Of a stretch of DNA of 64,000 nucleotides, positions 17,746 to 25,669 are shown in pieces. Where the stretch lies: positions 62,001 through 126,000 of the forward strand of contig JANRIO010000124.1 of NCBI GenBank assembly GCA_033764875.1, written 5' to 3'. How positions within the stretch are numbered: position 1 is the stretch's first letter; the number at the start of each line of letters is the position of its first letter. The notes under the pieces are model-generated. The model was not told where the DNA came from and did no database searches. It was given only the letters and a program-made list of their open reading frames with translations. Both the position numbers and the translations under genes were made by a program. Source of the DNA: AWTP1-13 sp033764875 (GTDB lineage Bacteria; Pseudomonadota; Alphaproteobacteria; Rhizobiales; Hyphomicrobiaceae).

Positions 17746-18774
17746 ATGAGCTACAAGGTCGCCATCGTCGGTGCCACGGGCAACGTGGGCCGGGAAATGC
17801 TGTCCATCCTCGAGGAGCGCCAGTTTCCGGTTTCGGAGGTGCATGCGCTCGCCTCGCGCCGGTCGCTGGGCAAGGAGGTCTCGTTCGGCGACAAGACGCT
17901 CAAATGCAAGGACCTGGCGACGTTCGATTTCTCGGGCGTGGACTTCTGCCTGATGTCGGCCGGCGGCTCCGTCTCCAAGGAGTGGTCGCCCAAGATCGGC
18001 GCGCAGGGCTGCGTCGTGATCGACAACTCGTCGGCCTGGCGCTACGACGCCGACGTGCCGCTGATCGTGCCGGAGGTGAACGCGGACGCGGTCGCCGGCT
18101 ACACCAAGAAGAACATCATCGCCAACCCGAACTGCTCCACGGCGCAGATGGTGGTGGCCCTCAAGCCCTTGCACGACCGCGCCACCATCAAGCGCGTCGT
18201 CGTGGCGACCTACCAGTCCGTCTCCGGCGCCGGTCGCGACGCCATGGACGAGCTGTGGTCCCAGACCAAGGGCAAGTACGTGCCGGGCCAGGAGGTCGAG
18301 CCCAAGAAGTTCACCAAGGAGATCGCCTTCAACTGCATTCCTCACATCGACGTCTTCATGGAGGACGGCTACACCAAGGAGGAGTGGAAGATGGTGGCCG
18401 AGACCAAGAAGATCCTCGATCCGCGCATCAAGGTGACGGCGACCTGCGTGCGCGTGCCGGTATTCGTCAGCCATTGCGAGGCGGTCAACGTCGAGTTCGA
18501 GAACCCGATCACCGCCGACGAGGCGCGCGAGATCCTGCGCGAGGCGCCGGGCTGCCTCGTCATCGATAAGCATGAGGCGGGCGGCTACATCACGCCTCAG
18601 GAGGCTGCCGGCGAGGATGCCACCTACATCAGCCGCATCCGCGAGGATGCGACGGTGGAGAACGGCCTCAACCTTTGGGTGGTCTCCGACAACCTGCGCA
18701 AGGGCGCGGCGCTGAACGCAGTGCAGATCGCCGAGGTGCTGATCAACCGCAAGCTGCTGAAGAAGGCCGCCTGA
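17746..18774 (+). CDS. asd: Aspartate-semialdehyde dehydrogenase
   Basis: 342 residues from ATG 17746. The NADP-binding start is KVAIVGATGNVGREML; the catalytic Cys130 is in NPNCSTAQMV; QSVSGAGRDAMDEL and FNCIPHID follow, and the acid/base His lies in RVPVFVSHCEAV near 243. It reduces aspartyl phosphate to aspartate semialdehyde, the branch point to lysine/diaminopimelate, threonine and methionine. dapF, a later lysine-pathway gene, is 5 kb away. In many relatives asd follows leuCDB; here it stands alone. Confidence 0.96.
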   Translation: MSYKVAIVGATGNVGREMLSILEERQFPVSEVHALASRRSLGKEVSFGDKTLKCKDLATFDFSGVDFCLMSAGGSVSKEWSPKIGAQGCVVIDNSSAWRYDADVPLIVPEVNADAVAGYTKKNIIANPNCSTAQMVVALKPLHDRATIKRVVVATYQSVSGAGRDAMDELWSQTKGKYVPGQEVEPKKFTKEIAFNCIPHIDVFMEDGYTKEEWKMVAETKKILDPRIKVTATCVRVPVFVSHCEAVNVEFENPITADEAREILREAPGCLVIDKHEAGGYITPQEAAGEDATYISRIREDATVENGLNLWVVSDNLRKGAALNAVQIAEVLINRKLLKKAA

Positions 18775-18807
18775 GCGCCCCTGGCCTCGAGCCGGAATGG
18801 CATGCCC

Positions 18808-18848
18808 CATCAGGGGCGACGAGGCCTGGGCCCTCGTCGCCCCTGATG
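18808..18848. terminator. asd: Perfect 17-bp hairpin after asd
   Basis: CATCAGGGGCGACGAGG (18808-18824) and its exact complement CCTCGTCGCCCCTGATG (18832-18848) enclose a 7-nt loop. It begins 34 nt past the asd stop and lies in front of the converging MarR gene, so it can serve as a two-way terminator or 3-prime-end stabiliser. No T-run follows, so Rho-independent termination is not assured. Confidence 0.6.
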
Positions 18849-18906
18849 GTCGTTCAGAGATGCGTTGTCAGACCGGCCGGGTAGCTGCTTGGTGCCGCGC
18901 AAGCGC

Positions 18907-19386
18907 CTACGGCTCGCCCGTCTCGCCGTCCGTCACCGGCCCCGTATCCGTATCCGAAAGCTTTTCCAGCGTCCCGACGATGATCGTCAGCTCCTCGATG
19001 AACAGCTCGCGGCGTTTGGCCGGGAGCGCTTCGAGAATGCGCTCGTCGACCCGCTTGGCGAGCGGCTCGGCCAGCTTCAGTAGCTTCTTGCCGTCCTCCG
19101 TCAGCCGGACCGCGTAGGCCCTTGCGTCCTCGCGGGTTCGCCTGCGCTGAAGCAGGCCTTTGCGCTGCATCCGGCGGACGATGTCGGCCAGTGTCGAGCG
19201 ATCGATACCGGTACGCTCCACGAGCCCGGTCTGGCTCATGCCTTCGTTGCCGGCCACCGTGATCAGCACGGCGAGCTGCCGCGGTGTCAGGTCACCGACC
19301 TTGACCTCTGCTTGGAACAGCCCCCCTGCGCATTGCCCGGCCCGATGAAGCAGGTGGATGAGAGATTCCTGGAGTTTATCCTGCAT
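18907..19386 (-). CDS. MarR-family transcriptional regulator
   Basis: 159 residues from ATG 19386; a start 13 codons upstream (19425) is also open. The winged helix-turn-helix is clear: VGDLTPRQLAVLITVAGNEGM, SQTGLVERTGIDRSTLADIVRRM, then the wing GLLQRRRTREDARAYAVRLTEDG. The C-terminal helix (ELFIEELTIIVGTLEKL) is for dimerisation. Ligand and targets are unknown. A short inverted repeat GACAA-N-TTGTC at 19680-19690 in the upstream intergenic DNA could be a MarR-type half-site pair. Confidence 0.88.
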   Translation of the reverse strand: MQDKLQESLIHLLHRAGQCAGGLFQAEVKVGDLTPRQLAVLITVAGNEGMSQTGLVERTGIDRSTLADIVRRMQRKGLLQRRRTREDARAYAVRLTEDGKKLLKLAEPLAKRVDERILEALPAKRRELFIEELTIIVGTLEKLSDTDTGPVTDGETGEP

Positions 19387-19758
19387 GCCCTGTTTCCCCA
19401 GTGCAGGATCTGGACAGTCTTGCACCGATCACCTCGTTGCTGGATTTGATGCGTCACGTCCGAGAGTTCTACCAAGGACGCAGACAATTGGAGTAACCGT
19501 CGGGGGCAGGATCCGAGCGACGAGGTGTCTCTCTATAATCCGTATACAACGACAACAATTCTGCTCAGGCATCGTTCTGCGGAGGGGAAAATTTGCAGTA
19601 TCCCGGCGTGGCGAGGGGGCAGAACGGGCGAAAAATGGGCGCCGAACAACAGTCAATTAACTAAGATCGGAATGACTGCGACAAATTGTCTTTCAAATGT
19701 TAGAGGAGTTCACGTGCTCAGATCCCGCCTGCGCTCAAGGTCGCAAGCGGCTCCAGGG
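19387..19758. other. AT-richer intergenic region between marR-like gene and yciB
   Basis: About 370 nt without a supportable gene, distinctly lower in GC than the flanks. It contains a perfect TATAAT (19534-19539, plus strand) without a convincing -35, and the inverted repeat GACAA-A-TTGTC (19680-19690). It probably holds the promoter of the minus-strand MarR gene and the 3-prime end of the yciB unit. A long plus-strand open frame that crosses it is a shadow of yciB. Confidence 0.45.
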
Positions 19759-20364
19759 TCAAGTCTTGGCGACCGTTTCCGGCTCGGCTGGAGCTTCGAA
19801 TCTGCGGATCAGCCCGATCTGGGCCATCGCGAACAGGAAGGTGAGCGGCAGGATGCCGAACGCCTTGAAGCTGACCCACGCCGCCTCCGAGAAGGTGCGC
19901 CACACGTACTCGTTGGCCACGGCGAGCGCGAGGAAGAACGCGGCCCATCGGTAGCTCAGCACGCGCCACCCCTCCGGCGTCAGCCGGAAGGCCTCCCCGA
20001 GCATCAGCTTCAACGGCGACTTGCCGAGCGCGGTGCCGCCGAGCAGGGCGCCGGCGAACAGCAGGTTGATCATGGTCGGCTTCATCTTGATGAAGCGCGG
20101 GTCGTCGAGGAGGAAGGTGAGCCCGCCGAACACGACGACCAGCGCCGCCGTCACCACCGGCACCGGCGAGACGCGCCCGAGCAGGCGCCAGGAAGCCACC
20201 AGCGCCACCACGGTGGCGGCCATCAGCACGCCGGTAGCCCAGTAGATGCCGGCGCGGCCGTACGCGGCGAAGAACGCCACCAGCGGCCCCAGCTCGATCA
20301 GCAGCTTGATGAGCGGGCGTGCCTTGCCCGCGTCGCCGGTGGGAGGGGTCTGCTCGACCGTCAT
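19759..20364 (-). CDS. yciB: YciB/IspZ septation protein A-like membrane protein (copy 2)
   Basis: 201 residues, about five membrane helices. It carries the family pattern: IELGPLVAFFAAYGRAGIYWATG at the start (given as IELGPLVAFFA and GIYWATG), KMKPTMINLLFAGALLGG, GEAFRLTPEGWRVLSYRWAAFF and ALAVANEYVWRTFSEAAWVSFK. YciB is an inner-membrane protein that interacts with elongation and division machinery in E. coli. The start codon overlaps the stop of the preceding paralog (ATGA). Of the two, this copy is closer to the standard sequence (KP-T-x-INLLF, NE-x-VWR-x-F-x-x-x-WV-x-FK). Confidence 0.88.
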   Translation of the reverse strand: MTVEQTPPTGDAGKARPLIKLLIELGPLVAFFAAYGRAGIYWATGVLMAATVVALVASWRLLGRVSPVPVVTAALVVVFGGLTFLLDDPRFIKMKPTMINLLFAGALLGGTALGKSPLKLMLGEAFRLTPEGWRVLSYRWAAFFLALAVANEYVWRTFSEAAWVSFKAFGILPLTFLFAMAQIGLIRRFEAPAEPETVAKT

Positions 20365-21035
20365 CAGACGGCGTGGTCGGTGCCTGCGCGCATGGCATCG
20401 GCCTGCACGGGTTCAGGCAGTCGGTACTTCTGCAGCAGGCGCACCTGCCACACGAAGAACAGGGCGGTGAACGGCATGATGATGAAGATCTTGAACAGGA
20501 TCCAGATATCGATGCCGGTGATCACGCGGTTCAGCAGGTGGATGTGCCAGTTGGCGCAGTTGAGGCGCACGGCCTCGTTGACGATCGCGGTGGCGAGGAA
20601 GAACATCGCCACGTTGCGCGTCATCTTCTCCCAGCCTTCCTCCGTGTAGTGGAAGGTCTTTCCGAACACGAAGCGGAAGAAGTTGTGCCCGGTGCGCAGC
20701 CCGCCCCACAGCACGACGGCGACCAGCGCATTGAAGATCGTGACCTTGATCTGCACCCACATCGCATCGCCCGTGACCAGCGTCATGGCGCCGAACGTGA
20801 CGCTGACGGCGCCGGCGATGAAGGGCATCACCGGCGGGCGCCCGAGCACCCATAGCGAGGCGACCAGCGACAGGACGGTGCAGATGATCAGCGCCCATGT
20901 CCCCGCCGCGATGCCGTACACGCCGTTGACGATGAACATCGCACACAGCGGGCCGAGCTCGCTGGTGATGTTGACCATTTGCTCCCCGTTGAAGGGGAAG
21001 TGGAAGCGCGATTTGACGGAGTTGTTTGTCTGCAT
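20364..21035 (-). CDS. YciB-like membrane protein (divergent paralog, copy 1)
   Basis: 223 residues. Same layout as the downstream gene: SELGPLCAMFIVNGVYGIAAGT, VQIKVTIFNALVAVVLWGG, GKTFHYTEEGWEKMTRNVAMFF, AIVNEAVRLNC and DIWILFKIFIIMPFTALFF. Key family residues shift: the KMKPT motif becomes WVQIKVT and NEYVWRTF becomes NEAVRLNC. It also has a 20-residue N-terminal extension. It lies directly between ftsY (54 nt away) and the more typical yciB, joined to the latter by a 4-nt overlap. A tandem duplication followed by divergence is the simplest reading. Confidence 0.82.
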   Translation of the reverse strand: MQTNNSVKSRFHFPFNGEQMVNITSELGPLCAMFIVNGVYGIAAGTWALIICTVLSLVASLWVLGRPPVMPFIAGAVSVTFGAMTLVTGDAMWVQIKVTIFNALVAVVLWGGLRTGHNFFRFVFGKTFHYTEEGWEKMTRNVAMFFLATAIVNEAVRLNCANWHIHLLNRVITGIDIWILFKIFIIMPFTALFFVWQVRLLQKYRLPEPVQADAMRAGTDHAV

Positions 21036-21089
21036 CTTCTGCTTTTGCTTGAGGCCTCGGAAGTCTAAGGCGCTGCGCTCCCGATCTAT

Positions 21090-22199
21090 TTAGCTAAGTG
21101 CGATAGCCCGCGCAAACTCTCCCGCATCAAAAGATTGTAGGTCGTCCGCGCCTTCGCCGACGCCGATGGCATGCACAGGAATGCCAAACTTCGCCGAAAT
21201 TGCGACCAGGATGCCGCCTCTTGCGGTGCCGTCGAGCTTCGTCATGACGAGCCCCGTCACGCCTGCCCGTTCCTTGAACACTTCCACCTGGTTGAGTGCG
21301 TTTTGACCGGTGGTGGCATCCAGCACCAAAAGCACGTTGTGCGGTGCAGTCGGCTCGAGTTTTCTGAGCACCCGCAGCACCTTCTCGAGCTCGTCCATCA
21401 GCGCCTGCTTGTTCTGCAGCCGCCCGGCGGTGTCGATCAGCAACACATCGGAATTGTTTTCGCGCGCCCGCTGCAACGCGTCGTAGGCAAGGCCGGCCGA
21501 ATCGGCGCCGACACTGCGGGCAATGACCTCGGCCCCCGTCCGCTCGCCCCATACTTTGAGCTGGTCGATGGCGGCAGCCCGGAACGTGTCGCCGGCCGCG
21601 ATCGTGACCGACTTGCCCTCGGCGACCAGCTTCTTGGCCATCTTGCCGATGGTCGTGGTCTTGCCGGTGCCGTTGACGCCGACCACGAGGATCACGTGCG
21701 GTCGGTTTGCCGGCGCCACCTCGAGCGGCTGCGCCACCGGCTTCAGCACGCGCTCCACCTCCGCGGCGAGCACGGCGCGCACCTCCTCGGGTGCGATCTC
21801 CTTGTTGAACCGGCCCTTCGACAGGGCCTCGGTGATACGCATGGCAGTCTCGACGCCCAGGTCCGCCCGGATCAGCGAATCCTCCAGGTCCTGTAGCGTA
21901 TCGGCGTCGAGCTTCCGCTTCGTAAAGATGCCGGCGATGTCGTCCGACAGCCTTGCCGAAGTCTTAGCGAGGCCCGCCTTCAGCCGCTGGAACCAACCCA
22001 ATTTCGGTGCCGGCTCAGGTGCTTGCGCAGTAGGTGGCGCGGCCGGCGGCGGCGTCTGGATGGGCTCGACGGGCTCTGCAACCTCCGGCGACGGCTCGGG
22101 CGCCGGCGGCGCCTCGCGCAGCGCCGCAGGCTCGGCCGCGCGCTCGTTGCGGCGGAAGAAGCCGAACAGGCCGCGTGATTTTTCGCTTTTGTCGCTCAC
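21090..22199 (-). CDS. ftsY: Signal recognition particle receptor FtsY
   Basis: 369 residues from a GTG at 22199 that overlaps the mtaB stop (GTGA). An acidic/Pro-rich A region covers residues 1-70. The NG domain follows, with the N helix bundle (LQDLEDSLIRADLGVETA), P-loop VVGVNGTGKTTTIGKMA, AAGDTFRAAAIDQL, DTAGRLQNK and VMTKLDGTARGG. FtsY docks ribosome-SRP complexes at the membrane in a GTP-dependent heterodimer with Ffh, whose gene lies at 31417. It belongs to the dapF-mtaB-ftsY-yciB run typical of Hyphomicrobiales. Confidence 0.96.
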   Translation of the reverse strand: MSDKSEKSRGLFGFFRRNERAAEPAALREAPPAPEPSPEVAEPVEPIQTPPPAAPPTAQAPEPAPKLGWFQRLKAGLAKTSARLSDDIAGIFTKRKLDADTLQDLEDSLIRADLGVETAMRITEALSKGRFNKEIAPEEVRAVLAAEVERVLKPVAQPLEVAPANRPHVILVVGVNGTGKTTTIGKMAKKLVAEGKSVTIAAGDTFRAAAIDQLKVWGERTGAEVIARSVGADSAGLAYDALQRARENNSDVLLIDTAGRLQNKQALMDELEKVLRVLRKLEPTAPHNVLLVLDATTGQNALNQVEVFKERAGVTGLVMTKLDGTARGGILVAISAKFGIPVHAIGVGEGADDLQSFDAGEFARAIALS

Positions 22200-23527
22200 T
22201 TGGCGAAATTGGGAGGTAACGGCTCACCTTGCAACCGGCGTCCGTCGGACCGAGTGACGCGGGCCGGCACCAGGCGCCCGGGCAGCACCTCGCCATCGAG
22301 CACGATCTCGGCGAACTGCCGCGTGCGGCCCGTTGCGCCCCGTTCCAGCAGCACCTCCTGCAGCGTTCCCACCTGGGCGGCGAGAAATGCCGCCAGCGCC
22401 GCCTCGCCCTCGGCCCGTAGCCGCGCCGCGCGGGCCTTGGCGACGGCGCGTGCGACTTGCGGCATGCGTTGCGCCGGCGTGCCGGGCCTTGGCGAGAACG
22501 GAAACACGTGCAGGAACGTCAGCCCGCATTCGGCCACGAGGTCGAGCGAGCGCTGGAACATCTCCTCCGTCTCGGTAGGGAAGCCGGCGATCAGGTCGGC
22601 GCCGAACACGATGTCTGGCCGCAGCCGCCGGGCCTCGGTGCAGAACCCGATCGCGTCGGCCCGACCATGCCGCCGCTTCATGCGCTTCAGGATCATGTCG
22701 TCGCCGGCCTGCAGGGACAGGTGCAGGTGCGGCATCAGCCGCTCCTCCTCGGCGATCGCCCGCATCAGCTCGGCGTCCGCCTCCACCTGGTCGATGGAGG
22801 AGATGCGCAACCGCGCCAGCTCCGGCACGTGCGCCAGGATCTGCCGCACCAGCCGGCCGAGCCGCGGCTGCCCGGGCAGATCCCCGCCCCACGAGGTGAT
22901 GTCGACGCCGGTCAGCACCACCTCCGCCGTGCCGGCTTCCACCAGGCGCCGGATCTGCCTCACCACCTCACCCGCCGGCACCGACCGCGATGGGCCGCGC
23001 CCGTAGGGAATGATGCAGAAGGTGCATCGGTGATCGCACCCGTTCTGCACCTGCACGTAGGCGCGCGCCCGCGCACCGAACCCGTCGATCAGCGCATGCG
23101 CCGTCTCGCGCACGGAGAGGATGTCGTTGACGATCGTCCTCGGCCCATCGTCGAGGCCGAGCCCCTGGTACGTCGCGGCCTGCATCTTCTCCGCGTTGCC
23201 GATGACGCGGTCGACCTCCGCCATGTCGGCGAAACGCTGCGGCTCCACCTGCGCCGCGCATCCGGTGACGACGATGCGCGCGCCCGGGTTTTCGCGCCGC
23301 AGGCGGCGGATGCTCTGCTGCGCCTGCCGCACCGCCTCCCCCGTCACGGCGCAGGTGTTGACGATGATGGTGTCGCCGAGCCCCGCCTCCCGCGCGTGCT
23401 TGCGCATCACCTCGGACTCGAAGCTGTTGAGCCGGCAGCCGAGCGTCACCAGGCGCACGCCGTCCGCCGCACTCTCGCCGGCGGTCTCGTGCGTGCTTTC
23501 GGCTTGGCTGTGGATGGGGCGGCTCAC
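22196..23527 (-). CDS. mtaB: tRNA-t6A37 methylthiotransferase MtaB
   Basis: 443 residues from a GTG at 23527 that overlaps the dapF stop by 4 nt; the much longer upstream frame is only the antisense-phase reading of dapF. The N-terminal UPF0004 domain supplies three cluster cysteines (LGCRLNSFE, NTCAVTGE, TGCAAQ). The radical-SAM motif is CDHRCTFC, followed by YGRGPSRSVPAGEVVRQI and LTGVDITSWGGD, diagnostic of the MtaB branch. A TRAM-like end follows. The enzyme makes ms2t6A at position 37 of tRNAs reading ANN codons. Confidence 0.94.
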   Translation of the reverse strand: MSRPIHSQAESTHETAGESAADGVRLVTLGCRLNSFESEVMRKHAREAGLGDTIIVNTCAVTGEAVRQAQQSIRRLRRENPGARIVVTGCAAQVEPQRFADMAEVDRVIGNAEKMQAATYQGLGLDDGPRTIVNDILSVRETAHALIDGFGARARAYVQVQNGCDHRCTFCIIPYGRGPSRSVPAGEVVRQIRRLVEAGTAEVVLTGVDITSWGGDLPGQPRLGRLVRQILAHVPELARLRISSIDQVEADAELMRAIAEEERLMPHLHLSLQAGDDMILKRMKRRHGRADAIGFCTEARRLRPDIVFGADLIAGFPTETEEMFQRSLDLVAECGLTFLHVFPFSPRPGTPAQRMPQVARAVAKARAARLRAEGEAALAAFLAAQVGTLQEVLLERGATGRTRQFAEIVLDGEVLPGRLVPARVTRSDGRRLQGEPLPPNFAK

Positions 23528-24384
23528 GGCGCCTCGAGGGTCGCGAGGTCGAGCGTGCCGCCGTGCTCGTCCTCGACCGGGCCCGTCATGTAGACGTGGT
23601 CGTTCTCGCGCCACGCGATCTCGAGCGGCCCGCCGGGAACGGTCACGGTGACCTGTCGCTCCGTCAGGCCCTTGCGCGCTGCGCAGACGGCTGCCGCGCA
23701 CGCCGCGCTGCCGCAGGCGCGCGTCAGGCCCGCCCCGCGCTCCCACGTGCGCAGCGTGATCGCGGTGCGCGAGGTGACCTGGGCCAGCGAGATGTTGGCC
23801 CGCTGCGGGAACATCGGGTGGTGCTCGAGCATCGGTCCGATGCGGCCGAGGTCGTAGGCGGCGACGTCGGCGACCCAGAACACGGCGTGCGGATTGCCCA
23901 TGTTGACCACGGACGGCGAATGCAGGATCGGCTTGTCGATGGGCCCCACCTGCAGCTCGATGGCGCGCGTGTCGTGGAACGCCTCCGCCAGTGGGATGTC
24001 GGCCCAGGCAAAGCGTGGCCGCCCCATGTCGACCGTGATGCGCTCCTGGCCCTCGACGGCCACGTCGAGCACCCCGGCGCGCGTCTCGAACCTCTGCGCC
24101 GAGCGGCCCGAGGCCTCCCACACTGCCCAGCCCACGCAGCGCATTCCGTTGCCGCAGGCCTCCGCCTCGCTGCCGTCGATATTGTAGATCCGCACGTAGG
24201 CCTCCGTGCCCTCCGTGCGCGGCGCCAGCAGCACCATCATCTGGTCGAAGTGCGCCTCGGGCCGGGCGCCGATGGCCTTCACCCGCTCAGGGTTGAGCGG
24301 GTCCGGCCTGCCGCGCAGGTCGACCACCACGATCTCGTTGCCGAGACCGTTCATCTTGCGGAAGGGAAGGGGCGCCGCGGCCAT
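23524..24384 (-). CDS. dapF: Diaminopimelate epimerase
   Basis: 286 residues. Start PFRKMNGLGNEIVVVD, first catalytic Cys in ACGNGMRCVGW, VNMGNPHAVFWV in the middle, and second catalytic Cys in TRACGSAACAAAVCAA. The paired cysteines act as acid and base to convert LL- to meso-diaminopimelate for lysine and peptidoglycan. First gene of the minus-strand unit dapF-mtaB-ftsY-yciB-yciB, coupled to mtaB by a GTGA overlap. Divergent from the sugar dehydrogenase gene across a 142-nt gap. Confidence 0.97.
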   Translation of the reverse strand: MAAAPLPFRKMNGLGNEIVVVDLRGRPDPLNPERVKAIGARPEAHFDQMMVLLAPRTEGTEAYVRIYNIDGSEAEACGNGMRCVGWAVWEASGRSAQRFETRAGVLDVAVEGQERITVDMGRPRFAWADIPLAEAFHDTRAIELQVGPIDKPILHSPSVVNMGNPHAVFWVADVAAYDLGRIGPMLEHHPMFPQRANISLAQVTSRTAITLRTWERGAGLTRACGSAACAAAVCAARKGLTERQVTVTVPGGPLEIAWRENDHVYMTGPVEDEHGGTLDLATLEAP

Positions 24385-24526
24385 CGTCTTCGTGTGACTT
24401 GTTCGAGTGACTGTTCAACTATCCGTGAGCGACCGCCGGCCGCGAACGCTAGTCTGCGTCTCGGCGCTTCTTATATGGCGTGAGGGCCTGGTCGCACAAT
24501 CGGCCCTGGTTTGCGTGGAGCCGAAG

Positions 24527-25669
24527 ATGCGTGGATGGAAAGCGATGCTTGTCTCCGTGGGCGCGGTCCTGGCGCTGGCGGCCCCGGCTTCGGCCGAGAT
24601 CACCAGCAGCCCCCGCGTCGCCACCAAGGCCGCGGTGAAGGTCGAGACCGTGGCCCGTGGCCTCGCCCGGCCCTGGGCCCTGCAGTTCCTGGCGCCCGAC
24701 CGCACCATCGTATCGGAGCGCGGCGGCAGCCTGCGCATCGTGACCCTGGCAGGCGGCATCTCCAAGCCTCTCCTCGGCGTGCGCAAGGTATCCGCAGAGG
24801 GCCAGGGCGGGCTCCTCGACATCGCGCTGGCTCCCGACTTTGCCAGCTCCCGCCTGCTCTACTTCTCCTATGCCGAGCCGCGCGACGGCCGCCGCAACGG
24901 CACCAGCCTCGCCCGCGCCCGCCTCGTCGAGACCGAGGACGGCGGCAGGCTGGAGGGCCTCGAGGTGATCTTCCGCCAGGAGCCGTCTTTCGCCTCGCCC
25001 AACCACTTCGGCTCGCGCATCGTCTTCACCGACGACGGCTCGCTGTTCCTGACGCTGGGCGACCGCTACTTCGCCCGCGACGAGGCGCAGAACCCGGCCA
25101 ACCACCTGGGCAAGCTCGTGCGCCTCGCCCCCGACGGCACGCCCTACCCCGGCAATCCGAGGCTGCCGGGGTGGCGCGAGGAGATCTGGTCTATCGGCCA
25201 CCGCAACGTGCAGGGCGCCGCGCTGCATCCCGTCACGCGCCGGCTCTGGATCGTCGATCACGGCGCCCGCGGCGGCGATGAGATCAACATTCCGCAGGCG
25301 GGCCGCAACTACGGCTGGCCCGTCATCACCTACGGCCGCGACTATTCCGGCGCCAGCATCGGCGTCGGCACCGAGAAGGAGGGCCTCGAGCAGCCGGTCT
25401 ACTACTGGGACCCCTCGATCGCCCCCTCCGGCGCCGCGTTCTACACCGGCGACCTGTTCCCCGAGTGGAAGGGCAGCCTGTTCGTCGGCGCGCTGGCCGG
25501 CCGGGCGCTGCACCGCCTCGTGCTCGAGGGCGAGCGCGTGGTCGGCGAGGAGGTGTTGCTCGCCGACCGCGGCAAGCGCATCCGCGACGTCCGCCAGGGC
25601 CCCGACGGCGCCCTCTACCTCCTCACCGACGACCCCGACGGCGAGCTGCTACGCCTCTCCCCGGGCTGA
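24527..25669 (+). CDS. PQQ-dependent sugar dehydrogenase (soluble aldose dehydrogenase type)
   Basis: 380 residues from ATG 24527 (GGAG upstream); MLVSVG at 24545 is an alternative. Signal peptide ends APASA near residue 24. The six-bladed propeller of the YliI/Asd-like group is seen in ARGLARPWALQFLAPDR, EGQGGLLDIALAPDF, NHFGSRIVFTDDGSLFLTLGDR, and the cofactor/Ca2+ region EEIWSIGHRNVQGAALHP followed by DHGARGGDEIN and GRNYGWPVITYG. The His of GHRN is the expected PQQ/catalytic His. Such enzymes oxidise aldoses in the periplasm and pass electrons to the respiratory chain. No PQQ synthesis genes are in the window. Its 3-prime end overlaps the converging membrane-protein gene by 21 nt. Confidence 0.88.
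   Translation: MRGWKAMLVSVGAVLALAAPASAEITSSPRVATKAAVKVETVARGLARPWALQFLAPDRTIVSERGGSLRIVTLAGGISKPLLGVRKVSAEGQGGLLDIALAPDFASSRLLYFSYAEPRDGRRNGTSLARARLVETEDGGRLEGLEVIFRQEPSFASPNHFGSRIVFTDDGSLFLTLGDRYFARDEAQNPANHLGKLVRLAPDGTPYPGNPRLPGWREEIWSIGHRNVQGAALHPVTRRLWIVDHGARGGDEINIPQAGRNYGWPVITYGRDYSGASIGVGTEKEGLEQPVYYWDPSIAPSGAAFYTGDLFPEWKGSLFVGALAGRALHRLVLEGERVVGEEVLLADRGKRIRDVRQGPDGALYLLTDDPDGELLRLSPG

Noticed and set aside
22196..24121. 641-codon extended version of mtaB
   Set aside because: The extra N-terminal part overlaps dapF out of frame; the GTG at 23527 that overlaps the dapF stop is the natural start.
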